From NCBI RefSeq assembly GCF_001010945.1, contig NZ_LBHB01000001.1, positions 62,001-126,000 on the forward strand: 64,000 nucleotides of DNA, in the 5' to 3' direction. Of this stretch, positions 26,989 to 37,367 are shown one piece after another; positions within the stretch are counted from its first letter, which is position 1, and every line of letters begins with the position of its first letter. This stretch comes from Aurantiacibacter luteus (GTDB lineage: Bacteria > Pseudomonadota > Alphaproteobacteria > Sphingomonadales > Sphingomonadaceae). Under the pieces are notes generated by a model, which did not search any database, was not told where the DNA came from, and was given only the letters and a program-made list of their open reading frames with translations. The position numbers were made by a program, and so were the translations under genes.

Positions 26989-28482
26989 TCAATGGTTGCG
27001 GATGAAGGCGCGCAGGTCCGCGGACAGCTTTGCCCGGTCCTCGTCGCGAATGTACATCATGTGCCCGCTTTCGTAGTAGTGGAACTCCACCCGGTCCTGC
27101 GGGATGCCGACGCGGGTCAGCGAATATTCCGCCCCGAAGAACGGCGTGGCGAAATCGTAGTAACCCTGGCCCACGAAGGTGCGTAGCGCGCTGTTTCCGC
27201 GCATGGCCGTGCCGATCAGCGGGGCGACGTTGAGATAGGCCGCGCGCCCCCTGCCGCCCAGCGACCAGTTCCACGGGCCGACGCTGCCGATCGACTGGTA
27301 TTCGCGGTCGGTCCGGAAGCCCAGCCGCTCGCGCGTCCAGGTGTTGATCGCGGCGGTGTAGCCGGCATCGATGCCATAGAAGCTGGGATCGTTGTCCACG
27401 CTCTCCCCGGCGTTGTCGTAGTCGCGCCCGGTGTAGCGCGCATCCAGCCGCCCGATGGTCAGGCCGCGGTCGCGCAGCAACTCCTTGTAGAACCGGTCGT
27501 CGGTCACCCGCAGCTCGGCATTGTCGAGGAACCGCTCGGACAGGCCGGTCAGCCGGGCAAGCTCGGCGCGGACCGAGGCGCGCTCGTCCGCCGGAAGGTT
27601 CTGGCCCTGCAGCAGTGCGTGGGCGTAGGGGCCGATGGCGAACTGGCGCGCTTCCTCCACGATCGCCTCGACCGAGGGCGCCTGCACCAGCCCGTGGTAA
27701 TAGGCCGCCGCCGCCTGGCTGGGCAGCAGGGTGATGTAGGCCATCTCGTTGCCCGGCGTGGGCTCGCGCGCGGCGAAATCGAGGATGGTGGAGATGAGGA
27801 TGAGGCCGTTCAGGCCGACGTCATTGTAGGTGCTGCCCTCCAGCTCGTCGACGACCATCGCGGTGCGCGTGGTGCCGTAGCTCTCGCCGCCGAGATACTT
27901 CGGGCTGTTCCAGCGGCCATTGTCGTTAATCCAGCGGCGGATCACCTCGGCCACGGCGCGCGCATCCTCGCGCAAGCCATAATAATCCGCGGTGTCGGTG
28001 CCCGGCGTAACGTAGCTGAAGCCCGTCCCCGGCGGATCGATGAAGACGAGGTCGGCGACGTCGAGCAGGCTGTCGGGGTTGTCGACGATGGGATAGGGCG
28101 GCGCCCCGTCGTCGCGCGCGTCGGAGGGAATGGCGACCCGCACCGGCCCGAACGCGCCCATCTGCAACCACACCGAGCCCGATCCGGGTCCGCCGTTGTA
28201 GATGAAGAAGACCGGGCGCGAGGCATCGCGCGGGGTGCGAACGTAACTGGTGGTGACGATCACGGCTTCCTGCCGCCCTTCGTCGCTCTCGATGATCGTC
28301 TCGCCCATTGTCACCCGATAGGGCACCCGAACCCCGCCGAAAGTGCCGACCATGTCGGCGGTGCGGACCTGCGGCACAATGGCTTCGGCCTGCGCGGCGA
28401 CAGCGGGCGCGTCCTGCGCAAACAGTGGGAGGGGAAGGGCGAGAAACGCGGCGGAAGCCAGCGCGAACAGGCGAAACGTCAT
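26989..28482 (-). CDS. Secreted S10-family serine carboxypeptidase-like protein
   Basis: The 497-residue product has a signal peptide ending LPLFAQD. The peptidase S10 layout follows: NGGPGSGSVW (oxyanion hole), IDPPGTGFSY, nucleophile GESYG (Ser near residue 202), Asp in GYYDFATPF and His in YESGHMMY. All triad members appear intact. It should release C-terminal amino acids from peptides in the periplasm or outside the cell. A lipoprotein gene follows after 1 nt. No regulator is adjacent. Confidence 0.87.
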   Translation of the reverse strand: MTFRLFALASAAFLALPLPLFAQDAPAVAAQAEAIVPQVRTADMVGTFGGVRVPYRVTMGETIIESDEGRQEAVIVTTSYVRTPRDASRPVFFIYNGGPGSGSVWLQMGAFGPVRVAIPSDARDDGAPPYPIVDNPDSLLDVADLVFIDPPGTGFSYVTPGTDTADYYGLREDARAVAEVIRRWINDNGRWNSPKYLGGESYGTTRTAMVVDELEGSTYNDVGLNGLILISTILDFAAREPTPGNEMAYITLLPSQAAAAYYHGLVQAPSVEAIVEEARQFAIGPYAHALLQGQNLPADERASVRAELARLTGLSERFLDNAELRVTDDRFYKELLRDRGLTIGRLDARYTGRDYDNAGESVDNDPSFYGIDAGYTAAINTWTRERLGFRTDREYQSIGSVGPWNWSLGGRGRAAYLNVAPLIGTAMRGNSALRTFVGQGYYDFATPFFGAEYSLTRVGIPQDRVEFHYYESGHMMYIRDEDRAKLSADLRAFIRNH

Positions 28483-28532
28483 GGCGCGCGCTTGTGGCAG
28501 ATGGCGCCCACGGGGGCAATCGCGCCTTCGGG

Positions 28533-30719
<2,187 letters not shown>

Positions 30720-30741
30720 TGCCGGGGATATGGGCGCGGCG

Positions 30742-30756
30742 GAACGGAATGGCAAC
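30742..30756 (-). promoter_or_regulatory. Near-consensus LexA box upstream of uvrB
   Basis: On the minus strand the sequence is GTTG-N7-GTTC, one base from the alphaproteobacterial SOS consensus GTTC-N7-GTTC. It is 23-37 nt before the uvrB start codon. Position fits repression, but a single mismatch makes it only a candidate. Confidence 0.4.
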
Positions 30757-30817
30757 GCGGCCTTTGCGCGATGTTTACGCCTTACTAGCAGGCAGGGCTT
30801 GGAACAGGAGGAATGCC

Positions 30818-31312
30818 ATGATCCCGCGCCACGTCATCGCCCTGCTCGCGCTGTTGCTGGGCGGCTGCGGCGACGATCCCGACAACGTGCCCGAATACGG
30901 CCAGTGGGAGCTCGTCCGCACGCTCGATTCGGTGACCATAGACGGCATGGTGCTCGCGCCCGAGGGTGTTGCCGAGTTCCGCCAGTTCGAGGGCACGGAG
31001 CAGCACTGCGGGGAGCCTATCTACACCCGGGCCGAGTGGCAGGCGGACGATGTTTCCGACCGCACCGGCGGGCAGTGCGAGCTGACAGACTACTCGCACG
31101 ACACGCGCGGCGCGCGGCTAGTCGGACGTTGCACGATCGAAGGCGAGGGGGTGGAATATACGCCCACGCTCACCGGCCGCTCGACCTTCGATGCCACTTC
31201 CACGCGCGACGTCGTGACGATGGAGGGCACTCTCACCGTTCCCGGCGATTCCTCGCCCCACGTGATGAAGGCCATCGCCGTGCAGGAGGGGCGGCGCATC
31301 GACGATTGCTAG
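30818..31312 (+). CDS. DUF3617-like lipoprotein, first of four
   Basis: The protein (164 aa) has a lipoprotein signal (LLALLLGGC, Cys17) and the DUF3617 pattern of small periplasmic proteins. It has [15 protein letters not shown] near the start, Cys in EQHCGEP, Cys in GGQCEL, Cys in VGRCTIEG and a terminal R-x-D-D-C. The start follows ACAGGAGGAATGCC. Function is unknown. Three related genes follow in the same direction, with gaps of 68 and 155 nt and then an overlap, so this is a tandem family. Homology among them is judged from the shared layout and the common C-terminal (R-x-x-D-C) motif. Confidence 0.75.
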   Translation: MIPRHVIALLALLLGGCGDDPDNVPEYGQWELVRTLDSVTIDGMVLAPEGVAEFRQFEGTEQHCGEPIYTRAEWQADDVSDRTGGQCELTDYSHDTRGARLVGRCTIEGEGVEYTPTLTGRSTFDATSTRDVVTMEGTLTVPGDSSPHVMKAIAVQEGRRIDDC

Positions 31313-31380
31313 GGCGCTTGATCGCGGGCGGGCCATGCGGCACCCTCGCGCCATCGACTGCCGCCGAGGGGAAGACCTTA

Positions 31381-31968
31381 TGCCACGCCAATTCGTCGCC
31401 AACCTGGCCATAGCTGCCGCTGCACCCCTGCTGATGCTGGCTGCCCTCGAACGATCCCGGCGACGAGGCCGATGCCGATACCGCTGCCGCGACCGAAACC
31501 GGGAGCGAAGAGCAGACCGGCATGGCGGGGGCGGCGACCCGGCTGGGCGAGGAAGGGATGCGCCCGCAGGCCGGGCAGTACCGCGTGACCACCGAGCTGC
31601 TGGAATTCTCCATGCCGGGCGCGCCGGCCGGGGCCGCCGACATGATCCGCCAGCAGATGGCCGAGAACCAGGGCAGCGAATATTGCCTGACCCAGGCCGA
31701 GGTCGACGAAGGCTATGAGGAAATGGCACGCCGTTCGCAGGAGGCGGGCGAGAACTGCAGCTTCAGGCGCTTCGATGCGAACGGCGGCAACATCGATGCC
31801 GAGATGGTCTGCGCCACGCCGGGGCAGGGCGAGATGACCGTCACAATGACGGGGCGGGGCACGCCGACGAGCTCGGTGATGGAGACGCGCCTCACCGGAT
31901 CGCTGCCCGGCATGGGCGAGATGGCCATGCGCGCCCGCGCCACGCACGAGCGCATCGGCGATTGCTGA
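31381..31968 (+). pseudogene. DUF3617-like lipoprotein, second of four, frameshifted
   Basis: From the ATG at 31381 (RBS GAGGGGAAG) the frame reads a clean signal peptide, MPRQFVANLAIAAAAPLLMLAA, then LERSRRR in a basic run. The DUF3617 body (GMRPQAGQYRVTTELLEFSMPG to ERIGDC) lies in another frame from about 31450. Inserting TG after position 31445 would restore LMLAACSNDPGDEADAD and join the two. This suggests a 2-nt deletion that removes the lipobox cysteine. Either the gene is dead or there is a base-call error. The body could still be made from an internal ATG at 31522, but it would lack a signal peptide. Confidence 0.7.
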
Positions 31969-32123
31969 CCCGGCACGACGCTTGCACGGCTGGCCCGATT
32001 TGGGACGCGCCGCGCGGCGCGCGCCCGGGGTCATTGGCAGCGCGCTGCCGCGAGGGTAGCCCAACGGCCGATCGCATTGCGCCAGCTCGCGCCGTGCCGC
32101 CGGAACCGATTGAGGATACGACC

Positions 32124-32663
32124 ATGCGCCCGACCCGTCCTGCCCGCACCCTTCTCCCGCTTGCCGCGGCGCTCGCCCTCGCGGCCTGCAATTCGGAAGA
32201 GCCCGCGATCGATGCCGCGCTGACCGGGGAGGAGGTCGCCGGAATGTCCGACAATGGCACCGCGCTGCAGCCGGGCGAATATTCCACCGCGCTGGAACTG
32301 ATCGAGATCGACGCGCCCGGCGCGAGCGAAGAGCAGCTGGCCGAAATGCGCTCCGAATTCGCCAGCGGCGCCGAAGAACCGCAGCTCTATTGCGTCACCG
32401 ACGGGATGAGCCGCGAGGATTGGCTTTCCGCGATGGCGCAGGCTAGTTGCACGCTTTCGAGCCTCACTGCCGAGGGCAGCTCGATCGAAGGAGCGATGTC
32501 GTGCAACGCCGACGAGGGCCTGAACGGACGGGTGGAATTTGCCGGCACGGTGAACCAGTCCGACGCCGACCTGCGCCTGACCTATCCGCTGCCGCTGCAA
32601 ACGGGCGAGGCGACCGTGCGGTTCGGCGTGAAGTCCCAGCGCACCGGCGACAGCTGCGGCTGA
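32124..32663 (+). CDS. DUF3617-like lipoprotein, third of four
   Basis: The product (179 aa) has a signal peptide ending ALALAAC, so Cys would be lipidated. The body contains LQPGEYSTALELIEIDAPGASEEQ, closely like the second copy (ELLEFSMPGAPAG). Cys residues lie in LYCVTDG, ASCTL and MSCNAD, with a C-terminal RTGDSC. Its last codons overlap the presumed start of the fourth copy. Function is unknown; a periplasmic binding or stress role is only a guess. Confidence 0.78.
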   Translation: MRPTRPARTLLPLAAALALAACNSEEPAIDAALTGEEVAGMSDNGTALQPGEYSTALELIEIDAPGASEEQLAEMRSEFASGAEEPQLYCVTDGMSREDWLSAMAQASCTLSSLTAEGSSIEGAMSCNADEGLNGRVEFAGTVNQSDADLRLTYPLPLQTGEATVRFGVKSQRTGDSCG

Positions 32664-33211
32664 TCGCGCTGCTCGCGGCGGCGGGCCTGGCGCTCGTCGC
32701 CTGCGGTGACGACGGCCCGGTGGACGAGCGGGTGCTGATCGCCCGCGCGGACACGCTGCCACGGCCGCAGCCCGGCCTCTATCGCACCACCAACACGCTC
32801 GTCAGCTTCGCGATGGCCGATCCCGGCCCGGCGGACGAGGCCTTTGCGCGCGAGAACCTGCGCACCGGCATCGAGTCGCAAGGCGAGCATTGCATCACCG
32901 CTGCGCAGGCCGCGCGCGGCTATCGCCCGATGCTGGAAGCGATGAACGAGGACCAGTGCCGGTTCGACCGTTTCGACGTGGACGGCGAGCGCGCCGCGGC
33001 CGAGATTGACTGCGGCCAGCAGGGTGCCGCGACCATGCAGATCGCCATGACGATGACGGCGCGGGCCACTTCCTCGCGCATGGAAAGCCGCGTCGTGCAG
33101 ACGGGCCCGGACGTTCCCGGCCAGCGGCTCGAACTGGTGCGGCTCACCGAAAGCGAGCGGATCGGCGAATGCCCCGCACCCGCTCCGCCGCAGGCCGCGG
33201 CGCCGGGCTGA
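32654..33211 (+). CDS. DUF3617-like lipoprotein, fourth of four, non-canonical start
   Basis: The frame gives a perfect lipoprotein leader RLIALLAAAGLALVAC and then a DUF3617 body (RPQPGLYRTTNTLVSFAMADPG, EHCITAAQA, DQCRFDRF and a terminal ESERIGEC). No ATG, GTG or TTG precedes it in frame within a sensible distance. The best start is a CTG at 32654, overlapping the stop of the third copy. The length would be 185 aa. Either a rare CTG start with coupling is used, or the original start was lost through an indel. The body itself looks intact. Confidence 0.6.
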   Translation: MRLIALLAAAGLALVACGDDGPVDERVLIARADTLPRPQPGLYRTTNTLVSFAMADPGPADEAFARENLRTGIESQGEHCITAAQAARGYRPMLEAMNEDQCRFDRFDVDGERAAAEIDCGQQGAATMQIAMTMTARATSSRMESRVVQTGPDVPGQRLELVRLTESERIGECPAPAPPQAAAPG

Positions 33212-33213
33212 GC

Positions 33214-34011
33214 GTGCCGCTGTTTCCCGTCGAGAGCGACGAGGAGCCGCTCCTCGCCCGCATGAAGCGCGGCCTCGCGGGCATGGGCTCGGCGCTCGCG
33301 GGCAGGGCGCAGCTGATGCGCGGCACTGCGCCGGCCGAGGCCCATGTCCCGCCGCTGCGACTGTTCCTTGCAGAGCTCGGCGCCGTGGCCGAGCCGCTGC
33401 GCATCCGCTTCCGCCCCGACCTGCCGATCAGGCCTGCGCAAAGGCCGCGCGTCGTCATCCTTATCCCCGGTTTCGCCACCGGGCCCACGCGCATGCGCTA
33501 CATGGCCGAGCAGCTCGAGCGCGCCGGGCACACAGTCAAGCGCTGGGGCCTGGGACACAACATGGGCCCTACGCCCGAGACGCTGGACCTGATCGCCGCG
33601 CGGGTAGAGCAGGTGCGCGAACGCTACGGGCAGCAAGTTGTGCTGGTGGGCTGGAGCCTGGGCGGGGTCTTCGCGCGCGAGGTCGCCAAGCGCGTGCCGC
33701 AGCACGTCGCCAAGGTAGTGACGATGGGATCGCCTTTCAGCCACACGCCCTATTCCAACAATATCTGGCGAACCTACCAGGTGGTCGCCGGGCACCGGGT
33801 GGAGGCGCCGCCCGTCGCCGCCGACCCGCGAACCAAGCCGCCGGTCGAGACGGTCGCCTTCTGGAGCCCGCGCGACGGCGTGATCTCGCGCCGGGCGGCC
33901 AGCGGCACTGCGGACGAGCGCGACCGGGCGGTGGCCCTCAGGTGCACGCACCTCACCTTTCCCACCTCGCCCGACTGCATCATGGCGCTTGTGCGGGAAC
34001 TGGAAAGCTGA
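33214..34011 (+). CDS. Alpha/beta-hydrolase fold protein
   Basis: The 265-residue product has the nucleophile elbow GWSLGG, an oxyanion segment in VVILIPGFATGPTRMRYMAEQLERAGH, and a C-terminal His in RCTHLTFPTSPD. The layout resembles small bacterial lipase/esterase or acyltransferase-like proteins. There is no signal peptide, so it is probably cytoplasmic. I choose the GTG at 33214, 2 nt after the previous stop; an ATG at 33169 would overlap that gene by 43 nt and read antisense-like residues. It is 45 nt before the ATP-grasp gene, so it may belong to the same transcript. Confidence 0.7.
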   Translation: MPLFPVESDEEPLLARMKRGLAGMGSALAGRAQLMRGTAPAEAHVPPLRLFLAELGAVAEPLRIRFRPDLPIRPAQRPRVVILIPGFATGPTRMRYMAEQLERAGHTVKRWGLGHNMGPTPETLDLIAARVEQVRERYGQQVVLVGWSLGGVFAREVAKRVPQHVAKVVTMGSPFSHTPYSNNIWRTYQVVAGHRVEAPPVAADPRTKPPVETVAFWSPRDGVISRRAASGTADERDRAVALRCTHLTFPTSPDCIMALVRELES

Positions 34012-34056
34012 CAACCCTGTTATAGAGAGGAGGCGCCGCGACCGTGCAACGGGGCG

Positions 34057-35529
34057 GTGAACGCCGCGTCACACTCTCGAGGGGTCATCACCGTTTCCGA
34101 GCAGCCGACATTCGACGAGATGCACGCGCCCGACGGTTCGGTGCGCGAGGCCTATGCCGGCTATCAGGAATGGCTGGGCGCGCAGGACGAGAGCTGGATG
34201 CGCTCGAAGAACTTCGAGGCGGAGAGTTTCTTCCGCCGCACCGGCATCACCTTCAACGTCTATGGCGAGGACGATGCCGAGGAACGGCTGATCCCCTTCG
34301 ACATGGTGCCGCGCATCATCACTGCGGGCGAGTGGCGGCGGCTGTCGAAGGGCATCGAGCAGCGGGTGAGGGCATTGAACGCTTTCATGCACGATCTCTA
34401 CCACCGGCAGGAGATCATCCGTTCCGGCCGCCTGCCCGAACGCCTGTTCCGCAACAACAAGGCTTGGCTGCCGCAGATGGTGGGCTTCAACCCGCCCGGC
34501 GGCGTCTACACGCACATCACCGGCATCGACCTGGTGCGGACCGGCCCGGACGAATTCCTGGTGCTGGAGGACAATGCGCGCACTCCGTCGGGCGTCAGCT
34601 ACATGCTGGAAAACCGCGAGACGATGATGGCCATGTTCCCCGAGCTGTTCAGCAAGGTGAACGTGCGCCCCGTGTCGGATTATCCGCGCCGCCTCGCCAA
34701 CAGCCTCGCCGCCTGCGCGCCCGAGGCGGTGGCCAAGGGTTCGGGCGGCAAGCCGACCATCGCCGTGCTGACGCCGGGCATCTACAATTCCGCCTACTAC
34801 GAACACGCCTTCCTCGCCGACCAGATGGGCGCGGAACTGGTCGAGGGCAGCGACCTGCGCGTGGTGAACGGCCGCGTGCAGATGCGCACCACGATAGGGT
34901 TCAAGCCGGTCGACGTGATCTATCGCCGGGTGGACGACGAGTTCCTCGATCCACTCACCTTCAATCCCGCCAGCGTGCTCGGCGTGCCGGGCATCATGGA
35001 TGTCTACCGCGCGGGCCGGGTCACCATCGCCAATGCGCCGGGCACGGGCGTGGCGGACGACAAGGCGATCTATTCGTTCATGCCCGACATCGTGGAATTC
35101 TACACCGGCGAGAAGCCGCTGCTGCCCAATGTCGATACCTGGCGCTGCGCCGATCCAGATTCGCTCAAGTACGTGCTCGACAACCTTGCCGAACTGGTGG
35201 TGAAGGAAGTGCACGGCTCGGGCGGTTACGGCATGCTGATCGGCCCGACGTCGAGCAGGCAGGAAATCGAGACCTTCCGCGCCAAGCTCATCGCCGATCC
35301 GGACAACTACATCGCCCAGCCCACGCTCTCGCTCTCGACCTGCCCGATCTTCACCCGCAAGGGTCTCGCCCCGCGTCACGTCGACCTGAGGCCCTACGTG
35401 CTGTGCTCGCCCGACGGGGTGGAAATCACCCCCGGCGGACTGACCCGCGTGGCGCTGAAGAAGGGTTCGCTGGTGGTCAACTCCTCGCAGGGCGGCGGCA
35501 CCAAGGACAGCTGGGTGCTCGATGACTGA
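34057..35529 (+). CDS. Circularly permuted ATP-grasp protein (Anbu cluster)
   Basis: The product (490 aa, GTG start) belongs to the circularly permuted ATP-grasp family (formerly DUF404/407). Visible blocks are FNVYGEDDAEERLIPFDMVPRII, RALNAFMHDLYHRQEII, VLEDNARTPSGVSYMLENRETM, VVKEVHGSGGYGMLIGP and the C-terminal VNSSQGGGTKDSWVL. Such proteins are thought to form amide bonds using ATP. The next three genes encode an alpha-E protein, a transglutaminase and Anbu, the set repeatedly found together in bacteria with Anbu. The substrate is unknown; peptide ligation is inference from the family. Confidence 0.88.
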   Translation: MNAASHSRGVITVSEQPTFDEMHAPDGSVREAYAGYQEWLGAQDESWMRSKNFEAESFFRRTGITFNVYGEDDAEERLIPFDMVPRIITAGEWRRLSKGIEQRVRALNAFMHDLYHRQEIIRSGRLPERLFRNNKAWLPQMVGFNPPGGVYTHITGIDLVRTGPDEFLVLEDNARTPSGVSYMLENRETMMAMFPELFSKVNVRPVSDYPRRLANSLAACAPEAVAKGSGGKPTIAVLTPGIYNSAYYEHAFLADQMGAELVEGSDLRVVNGRVQMRTTIGFKPVDVIYRRVDDEFLDPLTFNPASVLGVPGIMDVYRAGRVTIANAPGTGVADDKAIYSFMPDIVEFYTGEKPLLPNVDTWRCADPDSLKYVLDNLAELVVKEVHGSGGYGMLIGPTSSRQEIETFRAKLIADPDNYIAQPTLSLSTCPIFTRKGLAPRHVDLRPYVLCSPDGVEITPGGLTRVALKKGSLVVNSSQGGGTKDSWVLDD

Positions 35530-35544
35530 GAGGGGGCCGCTATC

Positions 35545-36489
35545 TTGCTAGGCCGCGTCGCTAACGGCATCTTCTGGATGTACCGCTACCTCGAACGGGC
35601 GGAGAATACCGCGCGCCTGCTCGCCGCCGGGCACCGCATGACGCTGACCCGCGGGCCGGACGTCGCCAGTCAGGAATGGAAGTCGGTGCTGACCACGCTC
35701 GGCCTCAAGAGCGCCTACGAGGCGCGGCACGGCGACTATACCGGCGCGCAGGTGAGCGATTTCGTGCTGCGCAGCCGCCACAATCCGGAAAGCGTGCTGT
35801 CGATGGTGGAACGCGCGCGTACCAATGCCCGCTCGTGCCGTTCGGCGCTGACCGGCGAGGTCTGGGAAGCGGTCAACGAGGGGTGGATGTCCTTGCGCGA
35901 CCTGCTGGAAAAGCCCGTGCGCGATGCCAACCTCAACCAGTGCCTGCACGCCATCCGGCGGGAGAGCACGCTGGCGCGCGGGGCGACCCACGGCTCCATG
36001 CTGCGCAACGAGACCTACGGTTTCGCGCGGCTGGGCACTTTCCTCGAACGGGCGGACAATACCGCGCGAATCCTCGATGTGAAATACTACCTGCTGCTTC
36101 CCTCGCTCAGCTATGTCGGGACTGCGCTCGACAGCGGGCAGTGGGACAACGTGCTGCGCTCGCTTTCGGCCGAGCGCGCCTATCGCTGGCTTAACGCAGG
36201 GCGCATGGACGCGCGCTCCATCGCCGACTTCCTGATCCTCGACACGCGGTTCCCGCGCAGCCTCGTGTTCTGCTACGCCATGATGCGCCAGAACCTTTCC
36301 GAGCTTGCCCAGCTCCACGGCGAGGAGAACGAAGCGCACATGCGCATGCGCGAGGCCGACCTGCGCCTCGCCGATCGCACGATCGAACAGATCTTCGACC
36401 AGGGTCTGCACGAATTCCTGATCGACTTCATCGCCGGCAACCAGGCCATCGCCGGTGCCATCGCCCAAGACTATCGTTTCACCAACTAG
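35545..36489 (+). CDS. Alpha-E domain protein (DUF403)
   Basis: The 314-aa protein (TTG start) is an all-helical alpha-E protein. It opens with MLGRVANGIFWMYRYLERAENTARLLAAGH, the family's N-terminal signature, and repeats the pattern in FARLGTFLERADNTARILDVKYYLLLPS. It also has RFPRSLVFCYAMM. Alpha-E proteins are almost always encoded beside permuted ATP-grasp and transglutaminase genes and are sometimes fused to the ATP-grasp, so they likely form a complex. The start is 15 nt after the ATP-grasp stop. No catalytic residues are recognisable. Confidence 0.9.
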   Translation: MLGRVANGIFWMYRYLERAENTARLLAAGHRMTLTRGPDVASQEWKSVLTTLGLKSAYEARHGDYTGAQVSDFVLRSRHNPESVLSMVERARTNARSCRSALTGEVWEAVNEGWMSLRDLLEKPVRDANLNQCLHAIRRESTLARGATHGSMLRNETYGFARLGTFLERADNTARILDVKYYLLLPSLSYVGTALDSGQWDNVLRSLSAERAYRWLNAGRMDARSIADFLILDTRFPRSLVFCYAMMRQNLSELAQLHGEENEAHMRMREADLRLADRTIEQIFDQGLHEFLIDFIAGNQAIAGAIAQDYRFTN

Positions 36490-36506
36490 GGGAGAGGAGA
36501 CAGACG

Positions 36507-37322
36507 ATGCGCCTCTCGATCCGCCACACCACGCGCTATCGCTTCGCCGATTCCGTGTCGCACGGCGTCCAGCGATTGCGCCTGACGCCCAAGGAAACGC
36601 AGGGCCAGACGATCCTCGACTGGTCGATGTTCTACGAAGGCGCGCAAGAGCAGCTGAGCTACGACGACCAGAACTTCAACCACGTCACCCTGATCGCGGT
36701 GGAAGAGGGCGCGCGCGAGGTCGTCGTGACCTGCCAGGGTCACGTGCAGACCGAGGACAATGCGGGCGTCATCGGACAGCACGCCGGGCACCTGCCGCTG
36801 TGGGCCTTTCTCGGTTATACGCCGCTGACGAAGCCGGGGCCGAAGATCAAGGCGCTGATCGCCAAGGTCGAGCGCAGCGCAGACGGCATGGTCGGCACCC
36901 TTCACAACCTGTCCGCCGCCATCCGCGAAAGCGTGGAATACGGGGTGGGCACCACGGGCGTCAACACGACGGCGGAAGAGGCGGTCGTCTGCGGAAGCGG
37001 CGTGTGCCAGGACCACGCGCATATCTTCATCGCCGCCGCGCGCAGTCTCGACATCCCGGCGCGCTATGTGTCCGGCTACCTGATGATGAACGACCGCATC
37101 GAACAGGACGCGACCCACGCCTGGGCCGAGGCGCACGTGCAGGGACTGGGCTGGGTGGGCTTCGATATCTCCAACGGCATCAGTCCCGATCCGCGTTACG
37201 TGCGCGTGGCGACGGGCCGCGACTATGCCGACGCAGCGCCCGTCACCGGCATTTCCTTCGGCGCGCTGACCGAGGATCTTCAGGTCGATCTCTCGGTGGA
37301 GCAGCAAACGGTGGAACAGTAA
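36507..37322 (+). CDS. Transglutaminase-like cysteine peptidase family protein
   Basis: The product (271 aa) has a transglutaminase N-terminal domain (MRLSIRHTTRYRFADSV) and a transglutaminase core. The triad is clear: Cys167 in GSGVCQDHAH, His204 in THAWAE and Asp220 in GFDISNG. In bacteria such enzymes often cut rather than crosslink peptides. RBS GGGGAGAGGAG precedes the ATG, 17 nt after the alpha-E stop. It belongs to the Anbu cluster; with the ATP-grasp protein it may form a peptide-making and peptide-breaking pair, an inference from conserved linkage. Confidence 0.9.
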   Translation: MRLSIRHTTRYRFADSVSHGVQRLRLTPKETQGQTILDWSMFYEGAQEQLSYDDQNFNHVTLIAVEEGAREVVVTCQGHVQTEDNAGVIGQHAGHLPLWAFLGYTPLTKPGPKIKALIAKVERSADGMVGTLHNLSAAIRESVEYGVGTTGVNTTAEEAVVCGSGVCQDHAHIFIAAARSLDIPARYVSGYLMMNDRIEQDATHAWAEAHVQGLGWVGFDISNGISPDPRYVRVATGRDYADAAPVTGISFGALTEDLQVDLSVEQQTVEQ

Positions 37323-37367
37323 GCCGCGCCCTTTGCCCGCGTGTCCGCCCGGAGGTAGACCCTGCCC

